Of a DNA stretch of 64,000 nt, positions 23,340 through 34,540 are shown one piece after another (position 1 is the stretch's first letter; each line of letters opens with the position of its first letter). Under the pieces are notes generated by a model. That model saw only the letters and a list, made by a program, of their open reading frames with translations, ran no database searches and was not told where the DNA came from. The translations under genes were made by a program, and so were the position numbers. Origin of the DNA: Sipunculus nudus. Taxonomy: Eukaryota; Annelida; Sipuncula; Golfingiida; Sipunculidae. Location of the stretch: positions 37,046,214-37,110,213 of the forward strand of contig CM049320.1 in assembly GCA_026874595.1 (NCBI GenBank), in the 5' to 3' direction.

Positions 23340-24680
23340 ATCAAATTTTTCAAACATATTTTTGTGGTAAAAAAGAATAAGTACATATGTATGTATAACT
23401 GATGTTATCTGACAAAAATAGGAAAAATATTGAAACAATTTAGAACTGGGAATCAACATATATATTCAGATATATATCATATCCTGCAAATGTATAAATT
23501 TATAAACTTGAAAAAAAATGATGGAATAAAAATAAGGACGTAATGCAAAAATGTTTATCAATATTTTCCTGCCTCAGTAGAATAGGTAATGATGTGATCG
23601 ACTTAATTTGTACATCATGTCAAAACATGTCTAAATTTAAATGTTTAATAATTATAGATAAACTTTTGTTTCAATAAGCATTTCCGATTGAAATTCCATC
23701 TCTTGTGTATGTGCAGAGATGTTGTAACTCTCACCCTTCCCCTTCCTTTGTAGTCCTTGCACCTGTTCACTGGGAACACTAGTTTTATTGCAAAAGGATA
23801 AAATTCATTAAATTAAAAAAATAGTATAACAAAACAATAAGTATCCAATTGAAACATCATATATCATATTCCTGTCTCAGCAGAATGAGAGATAACATGA
23901 CCAGTTTTGTTTGTCCACCTGTCTTGTCTGCTTATTTTTAAATATTCAGTAATAAGGCACGGTTGAGTTAAGTAGTGTTGCACTGTAAACACTGTTCAAT
24001 TAAATTGCATAGCCTGTGTCTGTATGCAGATTTATTTCTACTCCGTCAATTCCCCTCACCACTCCACTACCCCCATCCCATCATCATTGCTTCTGTCGAC
24101 TAGGGACGTAACTTATATTGCAACTGTGTTCTTTTGTTTTAAATAGGGCCTAATCAAATAAATGTGTAAACTGCTGACCTTTCAACAAAAAATCAAAGTT
24201 TCAACATGTTCATGGTAACAGTATGGATCTTATTTTTAAAGACTGTTTATATATGAGTCAACATCAGGAACGCATAGGCAGATCGCAAAGTATTATTTGC
24301 AACACTTTTTTACCTCAATAATACGAACCATTCATATCAGCCAACCAGGGTGTAAATGAATACGTTACCCAATGACAATCCGTAACCGCATATACCGAGT
24401 CAATACGTAACATACACAACACTTCCCCTCCTCGAATTAAGCATGCAAAATGCTACCAGCACTTCCAGTTATCGTAAACATTTAGACTGTATGTGTATGA
24501 CATGTAGTTCACAGAGTCCTTTGGCATGTGTCAAATACTATTAAATGTGAATGCCTTACTGTAATGTGTTGACGGTATACATGCAATGGTATATCATGTT
24601 ACATCGGAGGTTTGCATGCAGTTGGAACTACTGAATCCAAGTTATTTTCTGTGAAAGTCTTTGGACAAAATTTGAGGTTT
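23340..24680. other. No gene seen; weak ~315-bp duplication
   Basis: Segments near 23,550-23,760 and 23,865-24,090 share CCTG(C/T)CTCAG(T/C)AGAAT and a following pyrimidine-rich block, suggesting an old tandem duplication. No coding signal. Confidence 0.4.
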
Positions 24681-24682
24681 CC

Positions 24683-25903
24683 TCAGGCGTTTACAACGGC
24701 GCACTTCCTGATCATGATCACTCGCGTTAGACAACTGGGTTTTATGGATTTCTGCAGCAGGACAGTACATGTAACTAATCTTGAACCATTCCACATCCGA
24801 CCATCGGACAGCTTGAAAGTGTATGTACCATGGCGGCTAATGACTTTCTGCGGGGGCCCATACTTTGATTCTCCCATTCTTACATGACATGACCACGGAA
24901 TCTCGTACCTGGACTGATATATAAGGGCTTTGCAGAACGCTAACTATCAGTGTACCCTTTAGAATTCTATTAATAGAGCTGATCCCGATCCCGCAATTCA
25001 TTATCGCTTACTCTGGTATATGGGAGAGCTGTAACTTCAAGCTTGGTTCGCATATGACGTCCTTTGAAAAATTCCATGGGAGACAAGTCTGTAGCAGTAA
25101 AAGGAGTAGCACGATACTCACGAAGGTATTATAGAAGGATTTTCTCCCAAGGCTTTCCAAGCACAGAAGCAGTTTGCATAGCATCCTTCAGAGAACGATT
25201 AAATCTTTTAATCTCGCGTTAGCTGGAGGATAGTAGTTTGCGATGTGTTTGTGTGTGATATTTCGGTGTTTCAAATAGGGTTCAAATTCCATTGAGACAA
25301 ATTGTGTTCAATTGTCCGTAACTGATTCCTTTGGGAAACCCTCTCTGCTGAATAATTGGTTTAGGAAGTCTATAACTGTTTCAGTAGTCACATTCAATGT
25401 TAATGCAATCTCTGGGTAATTTTTGTAGTAATCAGTCAGCTTGTAAAAGTATGGAAGCAAGTCTTTCTCTACATTTTGAGCGCAGTTTTAATAGCATAGG
25501 ACAATCCTGTGCTGCTGTATCAAACTCATCTTTGGGGATTGCTGAGACAGAATACACTGACAAAAATGCGACTGACTGATGATCATCTGAGAGGGTTGAA
25601 TCAATGTCCGGAACAGGCTGTCCTGACAAGCAATAAGCAATAAAGTTCAGAGTGCCTGGTTTGTATTCGACAATGTAGTTAAATTCAGGCAGGCGAGTAC
25701 TCATACGTGCAGTCCGCATACTAGCATGACCGGTGCCTTTCGTTGTGAGCAAAGTTGTTAAGGCTCGGTGATCTGTACGTAAAATAAACCCTTTGCTCTA
25801 CAACAAGGTGCGCCATCGTATACTGCTGCGAGTGCTTCCATCTCGACAATCGAATATTTTCGTTCTGTTTCTGATAGGGTACGCGACGCGAAAGCAATGC
25901 CAA
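24683..25903 (-). mobile_element. Ty3/gypsy element B, 3' portion (RNase H and integrase)
   Basis: Minus strand, 5' to 3'. RNase H: AFASRTLSETERKYSIVE at about 25,890-25,840, then TTKGTGHASMRTARMSTRL and FNYIVEYKPGTLN (25,752-25,660). A deletion has removed the integrase zinc finger and first catalytic Asp. Integrase: DYYKNYPEIALTLNVT, then FSREGFPK and TDN with the second catalytic Asp (about 25,440-25,290), then a frameshift just before the catalytic Glu helix (EIKRFNRSLKDAM, about 25,215). The integrase C-terminus TFKLSDGRMWNGSRLV is at about 24,830. The missing 5' half of the same element is at 35,115-36,119. Confidence 0.85.
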
Positions 25904-26694
25904 GTTTTATCTTACGGAACCTTATATCAACAGATCACGTATGCGTGATGAACTTAAATTTTGTAATGAAGAAAAAAATCAGATTCTGTAACACTAGGCA
26001 GCGTGCAATGTCTAGGGGGATGAATAAAGAAGTCAGTGTTTTTTGTTAACAAATAATTATAATTTTATCCTTAAAACAACCCTAACATTACAGTACACAA
26101 CAGAAATACAATTACACAGTACAACAACAGTATAACAGCAAATCAATATAATCAAACAGCCTAATACACAATGTGCAGTGTACCTGGATACCACCACTGC
26201 CACAGCGACAAGTCCTTTAAAGCATGTAATTCAGATGAACAGTTCACACAAATCTTCTCAGAGAATAACAGTCCAATGTAGAGTTCTTGTAACAATCCCG
26301 AAAGCAAAATGAAGACCAAACAAGATTCGTCCCAAATCGAGAAGATTGTCCGCTGGAATATTCTCTCACCTCTCTCTCGGCTCTAAAACACAGCCACCTA
26401 TTTATAACCTCTCACCTCCAGCCAAGAACCTTTCCTTTCTCGAACAACCCGAGAATCTTACATGATACACAGTAAACACGCGTTACAGGAAACATCTAGA
26501 AAAAGAATGCTGTCAATACATGCCAGGGTCCACATGTGAGCCGGCCCGGTCCGGTCAGGCGAGAAAGCCCAAGACCAGCATGAAAGCGAGAGTTCAACCG
26601 CTACGGATTAAACTGAGAGTGTGCAGCACCCGGCAAGGCGAGGCCGCAACAACATGATTTACGCCCTTGTCACACAATAAAAAAATATCTGTCA
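25904..26694 (-). repeat. Element A 3' LTR (791 bp)
   Basis: Aligns by eye with 34,541-35,114 over both ends: GTTTTATCTTACGGAACC at the left and GTCACACAATAAA...ATCTGT at the right. It keeps a central block of about 300 bp, where the 5' LTR has only about 75 bp. That block contains TATTTATA at about 26,399-26,406, a TATA-box candidate on the minus strand. Divergence from the other LTR is roughly 10 percent in the flanking blocks (estimated by eye). Confidence 0.85.
26396..26408 (-). promoter_or_regulatory. Candidate TATA box in element A 3' LTR
   Basis: Minus-strand TTATAAATAGG inside the LTR block that the 5' LTR lacks. Position in U3 fits an LTR promoter. Motif evidence only. Confidence 0.35.
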
Positions 26695-26705
26695 CTCCCC
26701 CTCCT
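26695..26705 (-). other. Element A polypurine tract
   Basis: Minus-strand AGGAGGGGGAG directly abuts the 3' LTR start (TGACAGAT). This is the plus-strand DNA priming site expected at that place. Confidence 0.75.
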
Positions 26706-26708
26706 GTA

Positions 26709-26747
26709 AGAAAAAAGAAAGTTTTCTAAAAAAAACTTTCTTTTTGC
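26709..26747. other. Perfect hairpin next to the polypurine tract
   Basis: AAAAAGAAAGTTTT and AAAACTTTCTTTTT form a 14-bp stem with a loop of about six bases, just upstream of the PPT on the element's sense strand. Confidence 0.7.
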
Positions 26748-26810
26748 GATCACACACACTAAATGTTTACAATATCTAAAAAATGAAAACAAGATGACCA
26801 GAGGTCACGC

Positions 26811-28988
26811 GCTTGCCGGAAATGGAAATGATACAGACAGATAGACAGAGAGTGCATGTAGAAACAGTCATATGAATGAGCAACATTGTGGGGGCAGCAG
26901 AAACGGATAATATGTTTATTTATGCATGCTGACCTTTAACAGCTGCATATCTTTCTAGTGAAAAAGGGACCAAGTTCAATTTTTTTTCATGAAATCCCGT
27001 TAATCTCGTTTGACAAGAAGCAGTGAGACGTTTTCAGGTTCGTCATGTCAAGCTGGCCAAATGATATGAAATGCCGAAAACTAGACCTGTCTAGCTATAA
27101 CAGCCGCTGAGTTATAAGCATTTGCATGAAATCTCGTGTTTTCTCGTTTGACGGGAAATGGTGCGAGCTTTGGCGAGATTTCCAGTTTTGTCATGTCAGG
27201 TTTGTCAAATATTACAAAATGCCGGAAACTAGACCTGTCTAGCTGCAAAAGTCGCCGTGTTATCAGCATTTACGTGAAATCATTTTTTTTTCTCGCTTGA
27301 CGAGATATAGTACGAGATTTGGCAAGACGAGCAGTTTTATTATGTCAAGACGGCCAAACGTTACAAAATGGCGAAAACTAGATCCGTCTAGCTGTAAAAG
27401 TCGCCGAGTTATAAGCATTTCCGTGTACTCTCGTGTTTTCTCGTTTGACGAGATATGGTGCAGGATTTGGCCAGTCTTGTAGATCTGTCATATCAAACTC
27501 TCTAAATGTTATGAAATGGCGAAAACTACATCTGTCTAGCTGTAAAAGTCGCCGAGTTATTAGCATTTCTGTGAAATCTCCTTTTTTATCGTTTGACGAG
27601 ATATGGTGCGAGATTTGTCCAGTCTTGCAGGTTTGTCATGTCAAGCCGTCCAAATGTTAATGAATGCCAAAAACTAGACCTGTCTAGCCGTGAAAGTCGC
27701 CGACTTATATGCATTTCTGTGAAATCTCGTTTTTCCACATTTGACCAGATATAGTGCGAGATTTCGCCAAGTATCGCAGTTTTACTATGTCAAGTTGGCC
27801 AAATGTTACCAAATGCCAAAAACTAGACCTGAGTAGCTGTAAAAGTTGCCTAGTTATAAGCATTTCCATGATATCTCGTTTTTTTCTCGCTTGACGAGAT
27901 ATGGTGCGAGATTTGGCCTGATTTCTTTTCTGGCGTGTCAAGCTGGTCATATGTTATGAAATGCCGAAAACTAGACCTGTGTAGCTGTAAAAGTCGCTGA
28001 GTTATAAGCATTTCCGTGAAATCTCGTTTTTTCTCGATTGACGATAAACCGAGCGAAATTTGACGAGACTTGCAATTGAATGACTTAGAACCAAGGGGAA
28101 GCAGCCTTATGCAAAAAACTAGACCCTTGAAACATAAATATTAACCGAGATAGAAGCCAAAAACTGCATATTTTCAGATCGTCAAGTTTAACCCACAAAT
28201 TTGGTAACCATGGTAACGGCAGCACAAAGCTACATGTGCGGAGGAATAAGCCAATGTTCCTAGTTTAAGATACAACGATAAAAATTGTGCCATGTTTAAA
28301 ATTATTTTAGATATTGCAGAAAAATGATATGTTACAGTGTTTCAGGTACCACGCCCCCTGGTGGCTATTTCCAAAAAATGAAAAACCGATTTCGAGATAT
28401 TTATAAATATATCAATTTCAAAGCCATTGTTAAAAAAATGCAACCTGTAGGTCATATTTAATGAAATCTCGAAGACTCTCGTTTGACGAGAAATGGTGCG
28501 AGATTTGGCGAGACTTTTAGTTTTATCATGTCAAGCTGCCTATAAGGTACATAATGACTAAAACCAGACGTCTGTAGCTTAAAAATTGACAAAGTTACAA
28601 AAAATGGTCGTGTTATTTCCAATTCCCATGATTTTTGCCCAAAAAATGTAACCATGGTAACGGCAAATTTAAGTAAGCTACATGTCAAAAGAAAGGCCAG
28701 GTGATGACGAAAAAAATGAGCTATTGCAGAAGTGGATAAGGCTATTTATGGCGAAGTTATAGTGCAAAAACCGTTAACCACACCTGTCGTGACCTTGACC
28801 CTTGACCTTGGAGCAATGTTAACCAAAAACAATAGGGTTCCAGGGTGTTTGGTTGTCAATCAATCCTGTAAGGGTCATGTCGATTGCTGCAAAATTGTGG
28901 CCAGGAGAGTGGTGACAAACAAACAAACAAACAAACAGACATACGCAACTGAGTAATATGCTTGCCGAAATCTTTGATTCCGGCAAGC
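26811..28988. mobile_element. TIR-bounded element with 148-bp tandem core, inserted in element A
   Basis: Ends are GCTTGCCGGAA (26,811) and its reverse complement TTCCGGCAAGC (28,978-28,988). Just inside the right end GCTTGCCG and CGGCAAGC form a hairpin. Between them lie at least seven units of about 148 bp (CTCGTTTGACGAGATATGG near 27,140, 27,290, 27,440, 27,590, 27,738, 27,885, 28,035 and a stray one at 28,478), each with AAAACTAGACCTGTCTAGCT. Near the right end is an (ACAA)n run ending ACAGACATACGC. There is no transposase. Elements of this build (short TIR, tandem core, microsatellite, terminal hairpin) are known in bivalves as pearl-like or Helitron-related repeats; the link here is inferred. 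Confidence 0.75.
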
Positions 28989-29089
28989 AATCAACTTATT
29001 TACAACATTACATAAACATCTCGTTTACAACATTTCATAAACATCTCGATAAGCAATACAGCAAGTACATTGCCTTTCCCTTTAATGTG

Positions 29090-29590
29090 TTTGACTAGCA
29101 ATTAGGCGAGCATTTAGTTCGGATGTCAAATAGTCTGTCATAGTTGCATGTCTTGGGTGTACAATGTTACTGTCTCTTTGAATCCGACATTTGGTATAAG
29201 TGTTCTGTCTCTGAGTTAACCTTGTGCCGGAGTCTGAATGACCTGGACGAATACGTTCTTGTCTGAATGGTGGAATGTCTTCGGACAAACCTGGAGCATA
29301 TGTATGTCAAAAATCACGGCAAACCGTAGTGTCAAAGGAGACATGTAAATTCATACAATCGCGTTACGCTATTTATATATAGATCAATTATATGCATGGT
29401 GTTATGCATAAAAATCTAATTGAAGCCGTGAGGATGACCGGAGAATTTTCGAAGAAGTTGTGTTAAATAAAATGAAGAAATATGTCAAATAAAATCATTT
29501 TTATGTGAAAATATATATTATGCTGAACATCGCCATTTAAAGTTGCCCTCTGCGCCCGTGAATCCGCCAGTGAAGGAACCTGTTATAATG
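29090..29590 (-). repeat. Dispersed repeat R1, minus-strand copy
   Basis: Reverse-complement match to 8,935-9,330: ACTGGCGGATTCACGGGC and AGAGGGCAACTTTAAA at the 29,580 side, TTTGACATCCGAACTAAATG and CTCGCCTAATTGCTAGTC at the 29,100 side. The middle also matches 3,005-3,125. It occupies the space where the end of element A RNase H should be. Confidence 0.75.
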
Positions 29591-29689
29591 TTTTCCAGTG
29601 AGACAGTCACTGCGTTCAGTCAGTGTGTTAAACCCGGATCCCACTCCGGATCCCGGAATCCAAGAAAAATTTGTAATTCTTAAAATCTC

Positions 29690-30069
29690 ATGGTAATTTG
29701 TCCAGATATTTCTTTCTTTCTTGAAAAATAACAAATTGGATGATCTAAGCTATTACTGCATTCTTGTAACAACACAGCACCAGCTGCAGTATCACTAGCA
29801 TCTACAGCTAACTTAAAAGGTACAGTAAAGTTTGGAGCTACCAAAACTGGCGAACTTTGCAGAATTGCTTTCAAATTCTGAAATGCATTTTCACACTGAA
29901 CATTCCATACAAACTTTCGTTTCTTCTTTAACAAATTAGTCAAAGGTTCAGCTGCAGCAGAAACTTGACAAAACCTCCTGTAGTACCCAACCATACCAAG
30001 AAAATGTTTTCTGTTTTTTTTTGTTTTCAGGTCAAGGAAATGCAGAAATAGCTCTTTTCTTAGCATCAA
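29690..30069 (-). pseudogene. Element A RNase H domain, 3'-truncated
   Basis: Open frame of 129 codons. Residues 20-50 carry the post-RT tether (FLGMVGYYRRFCQVSA) and EPLTNLLKKKRKFVW. Residues 80-110 hold FKLAVDASDTAAGAVLLQE, with the first RNase H catalytic Asp in VDASD. The frame reaches CYFSRKK and then stops, so the later catalytic residues are missing where the R1 repeat begins. It overlaps the RT frame by 38 bp in a different frame, so a frameshift separates them. Confidence 0.85.
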
Positions 30070-30860
30070 TAGGTTTTACCTGACCCTGCCCCACAATATG
30101 ACCCAAGAATGTTACTTGTGCATGACAAATCTCAGATTTAACTAAGTTGATGGACAGACGTGCTTCACTGAGTCTTTCGAAGACGTCGGAAGAATTTTGT
30201 AGATGTTTCTCCCAGGTGTCGCTGTACACGATAAAGTCACCAATATATGCGTCGAAGCCCTGATTGTCCTCGACAACCAGATAGATGAGGCACTGGAACG
30301 TGGCTGGCGAGTTCTTCATGCCATACGGCATAACTTTATACTGGTACAGTCCTTGCGGCGTCACAAATGCGGACCCTTCTTTCGCTCGTTCTGTCAGCGG
30401 AACTTGCCAGAATCCTTTAAGCAAGTCAAACTTGGAGACATATCTGGAGCTACCGACCCTATCAATACAATCATCGATCCTCGGAATCGGGAACGTGTCA
30501 GTCTTAGTGACAGAGTTCAGTTTTCGATAATCTGTCCACATACGGTAACTTCCATCAGCTTTTGGCACAAGAATACATGGTGAACTCCAGTTACTGTTAG
30601 AAGGTTCAATAAATCATTGTCCAGCAAATATTGAATCTCATCCTGTAGATACTTTTGCTATTCTGGATTCAGTCTATAAGAATGTCTTGACTGCGCTTGC
30701 TTCGCCAACATCGACGTCATGGCACAATATGTTAGTTCGCGTTGGAATGTCACTAAACAGATGCTCATTATTCCGCAACAGGTTCTTGAAGTCTTGTTGT
30801 TGTTGTGCGGTTAGGCGTGACAGTTTGGCATCCAGGTTGTTAAACACGTCTGTTTTTTTA
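30032..30860 (-). pseudogene. Element A reverse transcriptase (Ty3/gypsy type)
   Basis: The 178-codon frame at 30,568-30,032 begins within the RT: KADGSYRMWTDYRKLNSVTK, then SKFDLLKGFWQVPL (first catalytic Asp), KVMPYGMKNSPATFQ, and YIGDFIVYSDTWEKHL. The catalytic YxDD motif reads YIGD: one Asp is replaced by Gly, which should abolish activity. Upstream, broken frames give RTNILCHDVDVGEASAV (about 30,750-30,700) and EPSNSNWSSPCILV (about 30,605-30,565), the usual N-terminal RT text. This RT follows integrase rather than preceding it. Confidence 0.88.
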
Positions 30861-30935
30861 ATGGTACTGTACCATACTGAAAGTCTACATCACACATACA
30901 ATCAGTATCTACTTTAACTAGGTCAGGGTCAGTTT

Positions 30936-32080
30936 TTACACAATTAACAGCAGTAACATTTTGTACAACATGCTATTCCTGTCATAATATGGTTTCACCA
31001 TGTTAACATAGCACAATTGTTTCTTCTTACGCCTATCTGGTGTCAACAGTATGTAATTTAAATCAATGACTTTCTTGTTAACAATGTAAGGACCAAAATA
31101 CCTAGCTTGCAGAGGTCTGCAAGGGATGGGAAGTAAGGCAAGGACCTTTTTGCCTGGCTCAAACGTCCTACTTACAGTGTGCTTGTCATACTTTGTTTTT
31201 ATTTTACTTTGTGCAGATTTTAGATTTGGCTTTGCCATCTCACAAGCATTGTGTAGTTTAGTGCGAAAGTCTGAGACATTCTGCAGTAAACTAAGATAAT
31301 CAGGATTTTCACACAAGAGTTTTTCTTTAATGTTTTTCTGAGTTTCAATGGACCGCGAACTGAGTGTCCAAAACCTAGTTCAAAGGGACTGAAACCCAAG
31401 GACTTTTGAAAGGATTCTCTGACAGCAAACAGCAATAGGTGGATTCCTTCATCCCAGTCTTTCTGTGTGTCATAGCAATAGGTCCTAATCATGTTTTTTA
31501 ATGTCTGGTGAAAACGCTCGAGGGCGCCCTGACTTACAGGACGGTATGGCGAAGAACTACTATTTTATAGCTGGCTCAAGCATAACTTGTTGGAATAAGC
31601 CAGACATAAAATTAGACCCTTGGTCAGACTGGACGGATTTTGGTAATCCAAAAGTTGTAAAAAAACTTGGTCAGAGCTTTGACAACACTTTTGGCATTAA
31701 TTTTGCGCAATGGTATTGCCTCAGGGAACCTGGTAGATGCGCACATAATTGTCAGCAAGTATTCCTGTCCAGATTTTGTTTTGGGCAGTGGTCCAACACA
31801 ATCAACAATAATCCTACTGAAGGGATCCTCGAAAGCAGGAAAAGGCCTAAGTAGAGCCTTACGAGGATCCTGATTGGGCTTGCCAACCATCTGGCATGTA
31901 TGTCATGATTTAGAATATTGTACAACACCTTTCCCGAGGTAAGGCCAATGGAAGTGTGTACTTACTTTCTGATAAGTTTTATTTATATCTAAATGGCCAG
32001 ACAAATGAGCCTCATGTGCCATGCTTAGAATTTTATTGCAAAAGTTTTTGGGCATTACTATTTGATGTTTGATGGGCCAC
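30936..32080 (-). pseudogene. Element A integrase, upstream of RT
   Basis: H2C2 zinc finger at about 32,035-31,890: HEAHLSGHLDINKTY...HTCQ, with one Cys replaced by Ser and a stop where another should be. Catalytic core: IIVDCVGPLPKTKSGQEYL (first Asp, about 31,815), then SDQGSNFMS in a shifted frame (second Asp, about 31,620), then GALERFHQT (Glu, about 31,525). GFSPFELGFGHSVRGPL follows (about 31,400). The C-terminal GPY/F module is YFGPYIVNKKVIDLNYIL (about 31,100). All three catalytic positions are present, but in at least three frames. The frame continues directly toward the RT N-terminal text, showing INT-RT order in one element rather than a chance juxtaposition. Confidence 0.88.
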
Positions 32081-32429
32081 TCATCTTCAGCGCATACATC
32101 AGGTAGTCGCTATTTTCACATAAGCACTCCATTTTTAACATAGAAACAAACTGGGTTCTGTGACAGTTCATCTTTAGAAACTGCCCTTGGAAACAAACAT
32201 GAAATATCAGGGTCCTTATGCTGTTGTGCGATAAGTTCTGACCTTGAAATGCTGCATCCTGTACGGGCGAGTCGTTAGACGAGTCACTAGTGACTCCCAG
32301 AGTGTTATTATTTTGGTCATAGATCTAGTTACAGCACATGAAGGATACAAACCAGGAATTTCCTGACTTTCAGGATCAGTGTTCTGATCAAGTGACGGCT
32401 TTTCTGTCACTATTGGTACAGGCTGTACC

Positions 32430-32720
32430 TGCATCATCATTGCCTAGTAGCAACTGAATTCCCTTAAAGGGTAAAGTAGTTCTTATGCCCACAGTAATAT
32501 TCCCGGAAATCAAATCTGACTTTAAATGTATACTGTGAAGCGGAACTTAAGTCTAAAGACACACCATTAACAAGTGCATGTGCACCAGCAAAAGTCCTTT
32601 TAGAAAATGGCTAAATGTTTGCTAACATGAGAGTCTGAACCAGTGTCCCTCATACTTCTAATAGGGGTAGAGCCTGAAAAATCACTTGAAAGTGATACAA
32701 AACCTTCATGTATGAATGGC
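32430..32720 (-). pseudogene. Element A aspartic protease
   Basis: FSGSTPIRSMRDTGSDSHVS at about 32,695-32,630 includes the DTG active site. Broken frames downstream read GAHALVNGVSLDL, as in retroelement proteases, and QPVPIVTEKPSLDQNTDPES leads toward the integrase. Frameshifts and stops (for example after HLAIF) break it. It lies between gag and integrase, as expected for pol. Confidence 0.75.
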
Positions 32721-33209
32721 TCAAATAACTCCATTTCAGAGTAAGGAGAGGAATCTACTACCTCAGCTTTCTTTAAACAAAGAACTGACATTGACAGTGT
32801 CAGTCATAAACTCTTTTTTATAGTCCTTAAAGGAATCTACATCCTTTTTACAATAACTCCTCATAGGAGTCAACAGAGGAATTTTCCTCAGTAGAAACAA
32901 ACTTTTGTTTGTCATAAGAGGACCTGGCCTCATTTGAAATACTCTCGCAAGAGTCATTAATGGACTAAGCCTTATTTAAAGGATACTCCTCGCAGGAGTC
33001 TTGAAAGGACCTAGTCTTATTAAATTCCTCGCAGGAATCAACTGAGGTTTTTACCCCGCAAGCAACGGATTCTTCTTTGGAGTCAGCCGGCACGTTGGCC
33101 TCCGTAGCATCAAACTCTTTATTAGAGTCGAAAAAGGAGTTGAACCCCTTGAAATGAGCCTGGCTCTTGTACTCTGCTATGCATAGATTTTGAAACAAAA
33201 CCAGAAGGT

Positions 33210-34377
33210 TTGCTATTTGGTTTATTCGCAAGTTTCCAGCAGTCAGATATTAGATGACATTCCTTCTTGCTGTAATTACAGATTTTCTTCGCAAATGCCT
33301 GGTCTTTGTTGGACTGAGACGCAGTGGAAGTGGACTGGGGTGTAGCAATGGACTTTGTTCAACTATAAGAACTACTAGTCCTGGGTGACTGCGCTTTAAA
33401 CTTCTTTTGAATATACTGATTTACATTCTTGTTTGTGAATGACTGGTTTGATTTGCTAGTAAAGGACAATTTGTGTGTTAATGAATAATCATCAGCTTAA
33501 TTGAGCAGCAATGTCAAGTGTTTCAGGACTGTTCTCATCCAGAAATGTTTTAACATCTGCCTTAATGCAGCGCTTTAATTCTTCAAGCAAAATCAACTGG
33601 CGCAAATTGTCATAATCTTTCATTACATTTTAAGAACTACACCAGCGATCAAACAACTGCTCTTTTGTCCTAGGAAATTCGACGTAGGTCTGTTCTTTGC
33701 GCTTTTCCCAATTTCTTAATTTCTGGAGGTAAGCCTCCGGAACTAACTCATAACCTTTTAGGATTAACCGTTTAACCAGGTCATAGTCAGAAGCGGCATC
33801 TACTAAAAGCTCTGTATAAATTTCCCTGGCCTTGCCAGACAACACACTTTGTAACAGCATAGTCCAATTTTCCTTAGGCCATTTTAAATTTTCAGCTACC
33901 TTCTCAAATTGTATGAAATATTTATCAACCTCTTTTTCTTGAAATGGTGGGACAAGTCTAATGTGTTTAGTAACATCAAAACTGTGAGTTGGGGCAGCAC
34001 TTAGACTATTTTCTAGTTTAAGTCTTTCTAACTCCAGTCGTTTTAACTCAATTTTTTTTTCTTTTTTCTAGTCTTTCTCTTTCTAACCTTTCATGTTCTT
34101 CCCTCTCTTTTAATGCTAGCTCATGTTGCATTTTCAACTTTTTAAATTCTAATTGCATAGCAAGGCTGTCAGTTTTTGTTGTTTCAAGATCACTATCTTC
34201 AATTTAACCTTTGCTAACTAGATCTTGCATGATTTTAACAATATCAGGCTTTCTCAAAGCTTTTTTCACACTAAGCCCTAAGTTTTGTCCGAAACGCAAA
34301 AACTGTTCCTTTGTCAAGGGTTCAAGTTGATCAGGGTCGGGATCGTCAACAAATGTCTCAGGTTTGAAATTTGCCAT
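33210..34377 (-). pseudogene. Element A gag with SCAN-like capsid segment and zinc knuckle
   Basis: An ATG at 34,377 opens ANFKPETFVDDPDPDQLEPL, then EQFLRFGQNLGLSVKKALRK, before a stop at about 34,205. A Glu/Arg-rich coiled coil follows (ALKEREEHERLERERLEKR). At 33,950-33,640 the capsid region reads VDKYFIQFEKVAENLKWPKE, NWTMLLQSVLSGKAREIY and ILKGYELVPEAYLQKLRNWE. This matches the segment of Gmr1-like Gag from which the vertebrate SCAN domain is thought to derive. The zinc knuckle near 33,300-33,240 reads CNYSKKECHLISDC, with the second Cys replaced by Ser. The start is chosen because it is the first ATG after the PBS. Confidence 0.82.
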
Positions 34378-34522
34378 GTTTAGATGTTAAAACAATAACA
34401 AAAAACCACTGAGATACGTCCTGTAAACAATGTATTCTAAAAAATATGTAACATTGTGAACAATGTATGATAAAACAATGTGTACAGGTCAAGGCCTAAT
34501 GAATTTTCAAAAACTATAACGC

Positions 34523-34540
34523 ATCCCGGACGAGCCCCCA
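34523..34540 (-). other. Element A primer-binding site, tRNA-Pro type
   Basis: Minus-strand TGGGGGCTCGTCCGGGAT directly follows the 5' LTR (…AAGATAAAAC). It is the 18-nt sequence known as the tRNA-Pro PBS of gammaretroviruses. Confidence 0.88.

Noticed and set aside
27081-27950. Serial 60-80 aa minus-strand ORFs beginning MLITRRLLQLDR
   Set aside because: Same peptide repeated because it is the translation of the 148-bp tandem unit; no sign of selection for coding.
29537-29734. Candidate envelope gene of element A downstream of RNase H
   Set aside because: The sequence is the R1 repeat; no signal peptide, furin-type site or membrane segment in any frame up to the 3' LTR.
30203-30583. 126-aa and 81-aa plus-strand ORFs
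   Set aside because: Antisense shadows of the element A RT, which has recognisable motifs on the minus strand.
31501-31873. Plus-strand ORFs of 68-117 aa
   Set aside because: Antisense shadow of the element A integrase core.
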